Shown here: piece after piece, positions 41,901-52,800 of the stretch
Layout: each line of letters opens with the position of its first letter
Position numbering within the stretch: position 1 is the first letter of the stretch
Assembly (NCBI RefSeq): GCF_024713975.1
Contig: NC_091094.1
Coordinates: 19,242,501-19,306,500 of the forward strand
Source of the DNA: Paralichthys olivaceus
Lineage: Eukaryota; Chordata; Actinopteri; Pleuronectiformes; Paralichthyidae
Length of the DNA stretch: 64,000 bases
Direction of reading: 5' to 3'
Notes under the pieces: model-generated
What the model was told of the DNA's origin: nothing
Databases searched by the model: none
What the model saw: only the letters and a program-made list of their open reading frames with translations
Translations under genes and position numbers: made by a program

Positions 41901-44191
41901 ATAAAAGTGTATATGGGATTTTTTGTTGCTGAAAAGTATAAAATAATCTATTAATGATGGTAGGAGAAATAACTAAAGAAATAAGTGGAACTATTTTTAA
42001 GATCTTAACATGGTGGTATTAAAAATGTACCTCTGTGTGCAGCGATTTTCCAGCGAGAGGAAATCTTCATTTTAGCCAAAGAGCTAGTCACCTCTTGCAC
42101 CTAGGTCAGAGGAATATTCTTTTAGTCAACTAGCCTCAAATGAATACAACAAGCAAGTGTTTGAAGACTGAGACCAACAAAGTCCAGAGATTTGTTTGGG
42201 CAACGGTACAAAGTCAAATGGCAGCTGTCAGCCACAAAGAATAAAATGACTACATGCCATGGATCGATGAAAGATTTGGTTTTGACATACCTTATCGTCC
42301 TGGTGTGATGTTTTCTTGAGTCCTTTCTTGAACTTCCTGCCTTTCTTTTCAGCAGTGTACGTGTCTGGACACGGCTCTACACCGGTCTGTGCAGCAGGAA
42401 CCTCAATCCTGGAATGAAACTGATATCGGCCGCTTTCTGCTTCGCAGTAGTAGTAAATGCCTGTGTTGGCATCGTAGTACAACTGACTAGCCTGAGGAAG
42501 AAAAAACAATATTTACAAAATCAAATGATTGGTGCTTGTTAATCAAATTGCTGCTGATATGAATTCTGCTATCGACGCCAAAATTTGAGGAAGCTGACAA
42601 ACCGAGTCGTAGTAGAAGCCTGTGCTGTGATCGTAGTACATCCCTGTGGTCTCATCAAACACAAAGCCGGTCTGTGTCATTGCCTCTTCAGCAGTGGCCC
42701 TCAACATATCAGCTATAGATCCTGCATCGCCCTCCTAGAAGAGACAACATCAAATATTTATCTGAAACTGTTAACTGACATTTTTAAAGAAACAATTGAA
42801 TCCTTGAGTCATTTTTGTGCCAAATTTGAAAGGATTCTCTCGAGGCGTTCCTAAGACTTCACGATAAATAAGTGGGTTATGTGAGGTCATAGTAACTTTG
42901 ATCTTTGACCACCAAATTATAATCAGATCATCCTTGAATCCAAGTGAATGTCTGTGCCAGATATAACGGGATTCTCTATGGTTGTTCCTGAAGTAACATT
43001 TCCAAGATCATTAGGTCACTGTGACCAAATTGGAATGAATTCTGCTTCTAGTAACTGTTAAAATAACTAACTTTTTAATAAACTGACCTCTGTTGCGACT
43101 GTAACACTGCTGTTAGGTTGAGCTGGCTCATCTGCAGCTGCTGCTTCGTTTGGTGTTGAAACCTCTACAGACTTGCTGTGGTCAGCTCCGTCCACTGCTG
43201 CTGATGCTGCTGCTGCTGCTGCTGCTTCTGCTGCTTCTGCTGATGCTGCTTCTGCTGCTGCTTCTGCGATCACACCTTCCTGAGGATCTGCTGACTCAGT
43301 GTTCTGATAGTAGCTTCCATAGTAGTAGTTGTAATAATCTGGAAGAGAATATCCAAAGATTTACAACGGTTTTCTGATATTGTCATCCTATCCAACAAAT
43401 ACGAAAGTTACACACCAGATTCTGTCCACACATTTTCTTCTGTCTGAGTTTCACTGTTGACTCTGTCTTTATCCTTCTTCTTCCGTTCATGAATCTCTGC
43501 ACTCAGTTGATCCACCTGAAACAAAATAATTCAGATCAATAAATCAAATAATTCGGAATCCTAACATGATGATCTGATTGTTCTGATTCACAAAACCAAA
43601 ATCCTGAGTTTTCTAGAAGAGGACCAAGCTACCTAAAGTTATGTCCAAACTCCACTTTACACAGCATATACAATGAATAGTTCATCGACTTTAATAAAAT
43701 AAAACATTCACCAGAAGAGAATAAATAAAGGACTTGTTAGGTAATCAAGCCGCCTTCTACTTGTGGTCACAGCAATTTTTCAAAATATAACTCTTTGAAT
43801 GTGAGATGTTGCTGTTAAGGATTGAATATCTCAATGTTTTGGACTTTTTAAACGAGTTGTTTCCATTGACTGCAGGATGTAGTAATAATATTTCCTTTAT
43901 CTGACTATTTTATAAACCAAACAATGAATTGCATTATCAAGAATAGATTCACCACTGAAGTCTCTACTGTCACTCATGATGGTCCATGTGTCAGCGTGGA
44001 CTGACCTGTTTCCTCAGGTCTTCGTTGTAGCTCTCTGTGCTCTTCTGGAGTCTCTCAGACTGATTCAGCTGCTTCTGTAACTTTGCCAGCTCGGATCTGC
44101 ACTCTCTGAGCTCATGCTTCAGTGAGTCTGCTCTCAGACGTAGCTCAGCCACTTCACACTCCGCATCATTCTCTCCATCTTCGTTCTCCAT
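38943..44191 (-). CDS. aggf1: Angiogenic factor with G-patch and FHA domains 1, 766 aa
   Basis: Fourteen coding exons assemble in phase on minus: 44191-44006, 43515-43416, 43338-43088, 42734-42603, 42491-42291, 41449-40993, 40892-40781, 40348-40297, 40200-40099, 40021-39856, 39761-39682, 39603-39482, 39397-39298, 39182-38943 (2301 nt). Domains in order: N-terminal coiled coil (residues 1-62, LRLRADSLKHELRECRSEL); Ala/Glu-rich tract (about 120-150); OCRE aromatic repeats (about 199-245, GMYYDHSTGFYYDS and QLYYDANTGIYYYCE); a basic-acidic region (poly-K, then SEPEEGEITESE); FHA domain (about 445-565, IWPPCVRV, GVSKFHAEVHF, DQGSQNGTVING); and G-patch (about 655-700, GRKMLEKMGWKKGEGLGKGG). This order is diagnostic of AGGF1 (human 714 aa). 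The protein is known as an angiogenic factor and also as a nuclear protein with splicing-type domains. The exon 7 donor (CAGG|gtgcac) is weak but is the only one that fits the phase. The start at 44191 is preferred. ATG 44215 would be used only if exon 2 extended upstream. Confidence 0.95.
42790..43045. repeat. Interspersed repeat fragment in aggf1 intron
   Basis: Phrases gtgccaaatttgaaaggatt, ctttgatctttgaccaccaa, aatcagatcatccttgaatc, caagtgaatgtctgtgccag and aggtcactgtgaccaaattg follow the pattern of a common fish repeat built of near-repeated 'gtgccaaatttgaa' and 'tttgaccacc' segments. It appears twice in partly duplicated form here. Confidence 0.65.
43195..43265. repeat. aggf1: Coding (GCA)n/(TGC)n trinucleotide repeat in aggf1 exon 4
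   Basis: A GCA-rich run interrupted by GAA and TCA codons, encoding an Ala-rich stretch with E and S (AAAEAASAEAAEAAAAAASA). The opposite-strand poly-Leu ORF is its shadow. Confidence 0.9.
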
Positions 44192-44297
44192 TAGTTCAAC
44201 TGAAGATGTTGACATTGAAAAGTCTAAGTTATTCATGAATACAGCGTAGAATTGGCAAAACAATTTACATAAAATATAAAAGGCATCATGACAGATT

Positions 44298-44400
44298 GTA
44301 AGGCCCTGTTCAGACCTAGTTAGATCTGTCCTGACAGATCTGATCAAGAGTGGAAAGCCTGCCTCCTAAGACTTGGGATCAGATCTCACTTCCCTGCTCT
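44298..44400. mobile_element. MITE-like fragment in aggf1 intron 1
   Basis: Begins aaggccctgttcagacctag and continues with gatctgatcaagagtggaaa, then repeated forms of cagatct. This resembles a short hAT-type MITE end that I know from fish introns. Only one end is clear. Confidence 0.45.
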
Positions 44401-44482
44401 AGATGCAAATAACCACGAACGTCATTTTGTTTGCAAAAACCAAATTATGTTGTTTTAATCCAGTTTGAATATATATATACAT

Positions 44483-44484
<2 letters not shown>

Positions 44485-44516
<32 letters not shown>
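44485..44516. repeat. (GA)n microsatellite
   Basis: About 16 AG units in aggf1 intron 1, preceded by a short (TA)n. Confidence 0.95.
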
Positions 44517-44520
<4 letters not shown>

Positions 44521-44735
44521 GAGGGGCTGAATGAATCAATGCCGTATGTAGATCTACTATGAAGAAAGATTTGACCCATTTGAGAAAGACAGAAATACAT
44601 ATATAGAGATCACTATTGTTAACACTGCTACTGAGAGGTGCAGGAACACTTGAGATTAATAGTGAAAGTGTCACAGGTCAGAGGATGTGAGCCTGGAGCT
44701 GCAGCCTCACTTCATCCACACTGAACTCCTCTTAC

Positions 44736-44950
44736 CGCTTGTTCCGTCTGCGGCTCCTCGGCTGTGAGTTTGGCGTCAGCGCGGCGCATGAACCGACCTG
44801 AAAGTTGAAAATAAACATCTTGAAACCACTCTGCTTTTCCGACACACTCCGGTACATGTTGAGAAGATTATGAGTCAGAGTTATAACCGTGGAAACGTTT
44901 ACAGTCCACCCTGCTGTCCGCCGCCATTTACTGACTGCAAAGCGCGTCAC
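44736..44950 (-). promoter_or_regulatory. aggf1: aggf1 noncoding first exon and promoter
   Basis: On the minus strand a good donor (aagcg|gtaaga, exon edge at 44736) pairs with the acceptor catcttcag at 44199/44200. The upstream part contains AAATGGCGGCGG (44920-44930), which fits a YY1-type initiator motif of TATA-less housekeeping promoters, and CpGs. The exon carries an ATG at 44789 that starts a short uORF (see findings). The exact transcription start is not known. Confidence 0.6.
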
Positions 44951-46600
44951 AGCGGAAGTGTTTCTTCTTCACGTTTGGCGGACCTCTGTTCCTCACTGTC
45001 AATCTGTCACAGCAAGAATAGACTTACCGCCATCCAGCGGCAAACGTTGGTAATATTTTTTAATAACAAAAAAAGATAAGAAAAGACAGATCCTGCTTTT
45101 TCGGCTCTCGTTTTGACCCTTTACACTCTTTTATTATTGGTATAATTATTTGTAAACGATGCAACACTGGGTCTTTTAAGACTTAATGAATAAAGTGATG
45201 CAGTAAGGGAGGAACTAAGGAAGCATTGAGCTGAGCAGGCCCACAGCACTTTAAATATATTAAGTGCCACAGGTCATCTTTTATTTAATTACAATTTGTT
45301 TCTCCTGTTACTATACATTATTTTGTATATTTCTAAAATCAAACAGGCAAAATACAGACAGTACATTGTGTCTGCTTATGTACTGCACAGTATTCTTTGG
45401 TGTGCCCTGCACCAGCAAAAGATGCATTTCGCTCAATGCCTTATCGAACAGTTTTTCAATCTTGTTTGCATGATCGTTGAGCTATAGCTTAAACAGAGTG
45501 GAAGGGAACTGGGCCAAAAAGGCTTTAATGAATACATCATATATCTCATACTAATGAATGGAGTTGTCTGAGTTATATGCAGATGAAGAGGCCTGTCTAC
45601 TTTAATGCAACACAGCACATGCATACACTTTACATATGTACCATTTAGTGTACATTGGTGAGCATGCTGTATATTAATATATTAACATAGTTTTTGCTGT
45701 ATGCACACTTCACATACAAGACCTCATATGATTATTTGAGTTTTGTGTAGGACATTGTTAATTGGCTATTTAGCTGTCATAATATTTTATAATAATGTGA
45801 CAATAACATTTTGTGCAGTGGTTACTCTCTGCATTCTCCAGCTGTTGTAGTGCTTTTTGACCACTAGATGTCAATGCAACACTGATTCTGGCATCTGACT
45901 AGAGTCCTTTAAGAGGACTGATGTGCCGACTGAGGCTGGTGAATGGGCCCACAGTCATTTCTGACAGGATGTGGTCACAACGCTTAACCGTCTCTGCCAG
46001 CTGCTTGTAGTTTGTGCTGGTTGGTGGATGTTCATCTCATGGTGTTCAGTTTGTGCTCATATTTAACATGTTAGAGTCTGTCGTTGTCATACTAAGGCAG
46101 AAGTGAGAACTGCTCTATGCTGCAATGTAAATCAGTTGTTGTCAGTTTGTCCTTCCCGTCCCTCTGTTGTTCCTCAAACAAACACAACTCTTCTGCTCAC
46201 ATTTTTGACTCACTTAGTTCCTGCTCATTAGTTTCCACTCCTGGAAAACTAATTAAACAAAAAGAACTTGGAATGTCTGATGCCTCCAGATAGTTTGCTG
46301 ACACTTGCCAACACCAGGCCATCTCTCTATGTGTCTGAACTTATTTCAGGCTCCAGAGGAAAGGCTGTTATGCAATACTGTGGCTGCAGCATTGTTGTCT
46401 TAAACTGAAACACACTTCTGTTTATAGCAAAAGCATATTTAAAGCATTGTAATGTAGACTCTGTGTAAATATATTATGTGTGTATGAGCACATTTTATCT
46501 TTGCATTCTTTCACACACTTGAGCTGTGAAGCCACAGAGCAGCCCTGTCTGAAAGATATTGTTACACGATGCTAAGGTGACTAAACATACTCGTGTCATC
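44951..46600. other. Intergenic or tacc1 intron, no gene recognised
   Basis: AT-rich, without recognisable exons on either strand. Short ORFs at 45264-45624 lack domain content. Confidence 0.5.
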
Positions 46601-46602
46601 AG

Positions 46603-46800
46603 TCAAATTTGTACTGTAACAGCCAGAATTTGAGAAAAACTCCAGAATAAGTTGAGGAAGGCCAGGTTGTTTTCCCTTCTAGTTTTAATGACTTTCTCAA
46701 AAAAAAACCTTTCAGGTTCCTCCCACTGAGTTTGAAACCTGAGCTCTTCTGAGCTGTGTTTGGATTTTGGTGGAGCGTCAGACTTCTTGGCAGGAGCCAT
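46603..46800 (-). CDS. Possible first exon or orphan ORF, unrecognised
   Basis: The minus-strand ATG at 46800 sits in a perfect Kozak context (gccaccATGg), with a TATA-like AGATAAAAAG about 55 nt upstream (46851-46860). The ORF begins MAPAKKSDAPPKSKHSSEEL, a lysine/proline-rich start, and then continues for about 45 less convincing residues to a stop. No convincing donor or downstream exon was found, so it may be a fragment or a chance ORF. I do not recognise the protein. Confidence 0.25.
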   Translation of the reverse strand: MAPAKKSDAPPKSKHSSEELRFQTQWEEPERFFFEKVIKTRRENNLAFLNLFWSFSQILAVTVQI

Positions 46801-49320
46801 GGTGGCTGTGGTGGTGGTGGTGATAGAGCAGCCTTTGAGAATAGGTTGGTCTTTTTATCTTGAGTCACACGCAGCTGCCTCACGCTGCCTACTGATGTTT
46901 AATGATGCCGTTTATTTTTAGACGTAAAAAAGCTCCAGTCCTAAAGGTTTCCTCTCTGAGTACGACTGGCAGGAAAAACTGTGTGTTTTAGTTCAGTGTT
47001 TAGAGCAACATGTTATGATTTCATGTCAGGGATGGTAATAGGAACGCTTCCTTATGTAACCTTCTTATCCTTGGCTACCATGAGTTTTCACTGACCACTC
47101 TGGTGCAGTTACTTGGAATAAACAGGGAGTCCATGGAAACAAAGTCTTAAATGTTCTTTCCACTTTCAGACATCACATTTCTCATGTGTTGTAAATTATT
47201 AATCACAAACTGTATGATCCAACTAATGATCATGGATTATTGAACAGTATCAACACAGAAAATCTTTTGTTCTGATAAGCCTGAGCTTTTGAACGTTTGG
47301 AACGTGTCTCAGTAACTTCAAAAAGAGAAAATCCTTATGCTTTTGTGAGAACATTGTTCACAGATAAGAAAGAGAAACTACCCAGAGTAAAGGCACAGAC
47401 TGATCCTTGTGCACTGAGGAAAAACTACTCCTTGATTACTGCCTGCACATGACCAGTGCATCCTGGGATCCCCATCACCCTCAACCCAGTGCTAAAAGTT
47501 CCACAGTGAATGGGCAGTGGACCCACTCCACCCTTTTCTGCTCAGATATGGAAACTCTGAGGCTGACTGAGGCATGTGTGTCTCTGCTGCTGGGCGAGAA
47601 TTTGGGAGGAGTTTAGCTGCATGGTCGAGCCAAACCTTTGAGTTTCTGGCAGTGTGGGTCGATATCAAAGAGAAATACACAGAAGATGCTTTGTCATAGT
47701 ACTCTACAGGTGTACTAGAAAAAAACACAGAATTAAAAGTCACTAAATTACTATTACAAACACTGCTGCCAGCATGGCTATTTATTTTTTGATCTCCTTA
47801 ATACTATGTGTGTATTTTAAATCCCTCTTTCTCTTTTCAAGTGTTTGCCTGTTTTATCATCGGTCCATCTGCAAATTAAAGGATAAAGTCATTTTATCTA
47901 ACACAATGAAATATTCACATGTCAATTTTTACAATGAAAGAGTTTATGGTGGTTATTCCTTACACTACAGACCATGAAGAAAATGTACAGTATCTCCCTG
48001 TCGGTGAATAGGCTGATTCTGATATTGTTATATACAAGTTAAGATAGGACAAACAATATATTGTCCAGTGATAATATATTTTATAACATAGACATATTAT
48101 ATACAAGATACATGATGATTTCTACATATTCCTTGTCAGTTGTCAGTCAACATAGTGATATATCTTCTGCTGATACAGCTTGATTGGTTTATCTGTCTAA
48201 CTTCAGTCTTTCACAGTCATTCATTAATTTACCTGAAGCTAATGTGAGGCTCAGGAAGTTTGAATTAGCCAAAACAGTAGGGTTCCTCCAAAGTAACAGT
48301 CAGTTTGGAGCAAAATCCCCCTTTTCTGTTTCCCTGCATAGTTTGCCCTTGTACAGAGTAGCCACAATAACAAAAAGTGTACTTCTGATAAGAGTGTAAC
48401 TTTTAAATATGCCCATTTAAAAACTGTAGCTGCTGAAGCCTCATTTTGATTTGTCTTTGGAGGACTATGGCTCATTTACCGTGAGGAAGCATTTCTGGGG
48501 GATTACTTTACAGCCAGTATGAACAGCAGGGGCGACTGTATAGAGCCATATTTCTGTCAGTGCACATATGGCTGTGAATATTGCTTTAGGATGGACTTGG
48601 GGGGAAAAGTGAACCTATATTATAAGCACAGAAGCTGCATTCACTTTCCTCTCATATGCGTTTCATTATGGCTCGGAAAACTCATATATCAAAGAGGTGA
48701 GTGGCAGATTCGATAAGTGCTGCTAATTGGCTTTTACTTAAATACAAACCACATTTAAAGATTATGATTAATTAAAGAGTCTTTTTCTGTGAGGTGTTTA
48801 TCCTTCGTATGTCACTTGTCTTTATGTAAACATGATGAATCCTCTGCTGACACATATTTGACTTTTCTTCTTGTATAGCAGCAGTAGCTGTAATAAAACT
48901 GCTTCTCAGGCTGTCGAGGTGTTTCAGACACATCATGAGAGATGTCATGCTGTGTTACTGCACAATTATCTTTACAATGTATCTGTGTCAGATACAATTA
49001 TGGGGTTTTAGCTGCCGTTGATGAGTGCATTGAAGTCCATTGTTGCCTGTGCATTCAGTTCTATACCTGAGACAAATTTCAGGTAGATCACCCAAGGCTG
49101 TCCCACAGAACAGGTTCTCGTGGTCATGCATGCCTGCCACTGGATGGGGGAGACAGTTAACTGTTTAAAAGCCTGGGGGGGCAACAAGGGCTTTTGAAAA
49201 TCCAGCCCCACATTCCTAACCTCTCTTTGGGCTGTAAAATGTGGAGACCCAACCATTCAACTCCTCCTCCTCCTCCCTCCTTCTCCTCCTCCTGTGTTTG
49301 TTTTCTGACTCCCTCCCTCT
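46801..49320. other. Intergenic or tacc1 intron, no exon recognised
   Basis: Nothing coding is recognised. 48180-48700 has the look of an old dispersed repeat but cannot be assigned. 49260-49320 is a CT-rich tract just before the tacc1 5' UTR exon. Confidence 0.45.
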
Positions 49321-49327
49321 GCCTCAG

Positions 49328-49848
49328 AGTAGAAGAGCAGCCTGACAGGGAAATACCAATCTCTAACCAGAGGGGAACTCATGCAGCTCAGTGCAGAGAA
49401 GCTGCATTCAAGATCTCTGCCTTCCACCCTCTGCATTCTCTGTCAGTGGAGCAGCCCGATGGGGAAGGGAGAGGTTGGAGGGGGTTTAGAAGAGGAGAGA
49501 GTGAGAGCAGCATTCTGGAAACCAGCTGATCAGAGCTGTGGTATTCTGCCACAGAGGCAAAGAGAAGGAGGAGAGAGATTGTGACTGGGGAAAATAAGAG
49601 AAGAGAACGCAGATGAAGTCTTTTTAAGAAAACACAAAAAGAAGATTGGAAAAAGATTCATCTACTCCCTTTCATGGGAAACTCATGCGAAGAGAGGAGC
49701 TCTGTGGGAAGATGTGAGAGCAGTTGGCAGCTGGGTGGAAATCTGAGGAGGAAACACACAGAAAAGGACAACCAGTACAGAGCTGGATAAACAACCCATC
49801 AGTGAGTCGACAGAGGGCTGAGGATCCCACCCAGAGGACAGAGGAGTG
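49328..49848 (+). promoter_or_regulatory. tacc1: tacc1 5' UTR (internal promoter region)
   Basis: Purine-rich, GC-richer sequence directly upstream of the tacc1 isoform-A start, with several upstream ATGs followed by early stops. It follows a CT tract ending ctgcctcag at about 49327, so it may start at an acceptor (internal 5' UTR exon) or hold a transcription start. The two cannot be separated by eye. Confidence 0.45.
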
Positions 49849-52800
49849 ATGTCTTGGCTGTCACCTGTGTCATGGGCCAAATGGACGTGGACGGCGGTGC
49901 GAGGGGGAGAAGAGGACGATGAAGAGGGGAGGGAGGCCAGCGAGGAGAGCCAGCAACGTGGAGAGAGAGGGGAGGAAAAGGAGGAGGATGAGAGATCTCA
50001 AGGCTTCAGGCAAGTGTTGTGCTGGGGGCCAGGGAACCACTGACACTGTGGGTTCTCCCATAGGTGGGGACAGTACATGTTTATATTTTTAGCGGCTGGG
50101 TGAGGAGTCTCAGAGATGAAACTGACAGAGAGAGACCTTTGTGTTTGTTGTTGACACACACATTGTGAACTGGTTGGGCTTTAGACTGTGACAGTGTTAG
50201 AAATTAATGTTTTTCTCAGCGGGTACATTTCTGTGGCTTTGACAGAAACAACACACGCCCCAGGTACCGGTCAGGTACAATTTAATTTAGTGATGTAATC
50301 ACTGGAAACAGACAAAGAAGACACATGCTCTAGACTCTGTGTCGTGTGTGACTCTGTTCCTGATCACATAATCATCCTGGTCATTGTTGCTCTACTTCTT
50401 CTGTGCTCACTCTTTAAACACATTTTATTGATTGACTGCTGTGTGAAGTCAAATATCAGAATCCATGTTTACTCTCTTGTTAATCAGTTGTTATTTAACC
50501 AGAGTCACGTCAACATGTGTGAGGTTGCTTCCTGATGTGTTCAGATCAAAGTGAAGGCCATTACACTAGTGCTTAAATCATAGATCAGCGTGGAAAAGAC
50601 TAAGAATATATATGTTACAACCTGTATTCAGATGCAATGCTCACATCTATTTAAAATGAAATGATCACTTATATCTAGAATGTTATAAAGCATGCTGTAT
50701 GGTGCTTACAGTGGAACAGGAAATAGGCCGTCCTACTTCCTCTTTCTATTTTACTTCAACTATACTCTTCTCTCTCCCCGTCGCTGGCATGAAGTGAATG
50801 ATACATGACACTGACCACATTTAATTGTGTGTATTACTATATTCAATATATTTCTGATTCACATGCAAAACATACTGATAGTTGTGTGGCGTCATCCTCA
50901 AAATCAGTTTTCACAGCCTGGGAAGTTCAAAAGATAATTCTGTATTCCTGAACACTTTATGAACACTTGTATTTTATGACTTTTAGTTTTACCTCCTCGT
51001 TTCTCTATTCTAATGAAACAAGGGAACATCTGGATTGCAGCCTGTGATGAGGGTTAACAAATAAACACATGTTTACATTTTAGGATCACAAGCCATGATG
51101 CCATGAATCCTACAGTATGAAAACAAAAATGTGTCTGTATGATTTAATGAAGAACCTCATTTGTCCATAAACTTGCACAGTCAGATGCATTTTGTGCAGG
51201 TATGTTAAGGTCTGTTGCAGTTCAGTTAATTCACCCTTTTCCTTAAGGAATCAGCAGTGCGCCCTGTGTTCCTCAGTATTGTAATGTGATTCCTCAGTTA
51301 TGTAAGGATTTTTCTGCTCTCCTCTCTCATCTCATGAACGTTAGGAAAGTTCACGCTCTGTCTCTCTGTCTCTCTGACTCTCTGACTCTCTCTGACTGCC
51401 ACAGCTCTGACTCAGAGTGTAATTTTGGCACCCCTGAAGCTGCAACCCCTGTCCACGTGCCTTCAACCAACCTGGGAGAGCTGGAGAACAACAACACTGA
51501 TGCAGAGAAAACAGGTGAGGCCACTGCTGAGCAAAACAACTGTAAAGGCAGACAGGCTGCCGACGTAAGATGTCCAAGACGTAAACATGCTACAGTAACA
51601 TCTCAGGGTGACGGCAGGTTCTCATGACAAATTTGAACAGAGCAGACAGACAGCGTCACTCCTTGTCACTTTTCTGATATTGCACAAAAGGTTCAGACAT
51701 CACATGTGTGAATGTATTGGTCTGTATCGTTAGACAATGAAAACATGTTTCTAAAAATATACATTCACATGAATATAAATTAAATATAAACATCTCTTTG
51801 ATTGTTAAAATCTCAAACATATGATCTCCACTACCGTGTGTGAACTGTGTACATGGTGTTTCAAGTTTACAATGCCACAGTAATTGGATACATATGCAGT
51901 GTGCTGTTTTAGGAATGTACCTACAGACTTCATTTCAGCTTCAATAAGAATTGACCTGCCTTTTTGGAGGTACAAGCTCCATAACCAGTGAAAGAAGCAT
52001 TCACTCTTTCTATGTGTTAAATTCCATCCAATGCACAATGCAGATACCTGAGGTTACCTAATAGTAAAGCTGTCCTGCATGTTTGGTATGTAAACTGGTA
52101 TCCACACTGAGTAGGAATTTTTGGGTGGGTTTTGGGTGTGTTGGTGGCAGAAGCACTGTCAATGTCAGTTGAATCTAACAGCAGGAGTCTGCAGCAGAGT
52201 GTGGGAATGGCCTTTGCTTTGGAATTCAACAGGTTCAACAAAAGCTGGCCCTGCTTTGTGCTGGTCAGTGATAGAGGTCACAGTAAGGGAGTGACTGAAC
52301 AAAGATCGTTATCAGGCTGAAACCATCGAGCTGCTCGCTTTTTTAAAGTAGCATTTCGAGAACAAGCGTTATAATGAAGCTGCTGCAGCTCTGATAGGGT
52401 TAAAATCTCCTGGTAAAACAGCTCCAGCAACATTTTACAGAAGTGTACGTTGCACAGGTCAGCCAGGATACAGAGAGGGGAAGGAGTTAATGTTTGTTGC
52501 AACCACAAACATCCTTAACCCTGCAGCTGTTGGAGGAGGAAGATGTTTGAATCCTGGCAGCCAGGAGCTGAAGTGACTCTATAAACTTCTTTGGATATAA
52601 ACATGGTAATCTCTGTGTCTGTGCCCATCCAAAGTCTCCATCACTGCATCAGAATCAGTCTACACACGGTGGCACTTTATAAATATTTAACAGACGGTGG
52701 ATGACTATGTGACAAAAAGTCCCCAAACATAAAACCTGATTATGTACACAGCGGGATGCTTGATATTGGTCATTTCAAAGAAACTGAAACAAATCTACTA

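Noticed and set aside
43150..43377. Leucine-rich plus-strand ORF resembling a signal or membrane segment
   Set aside because: Reverse reading of the aggf1 GCA repeat (CTG/TGC codons).
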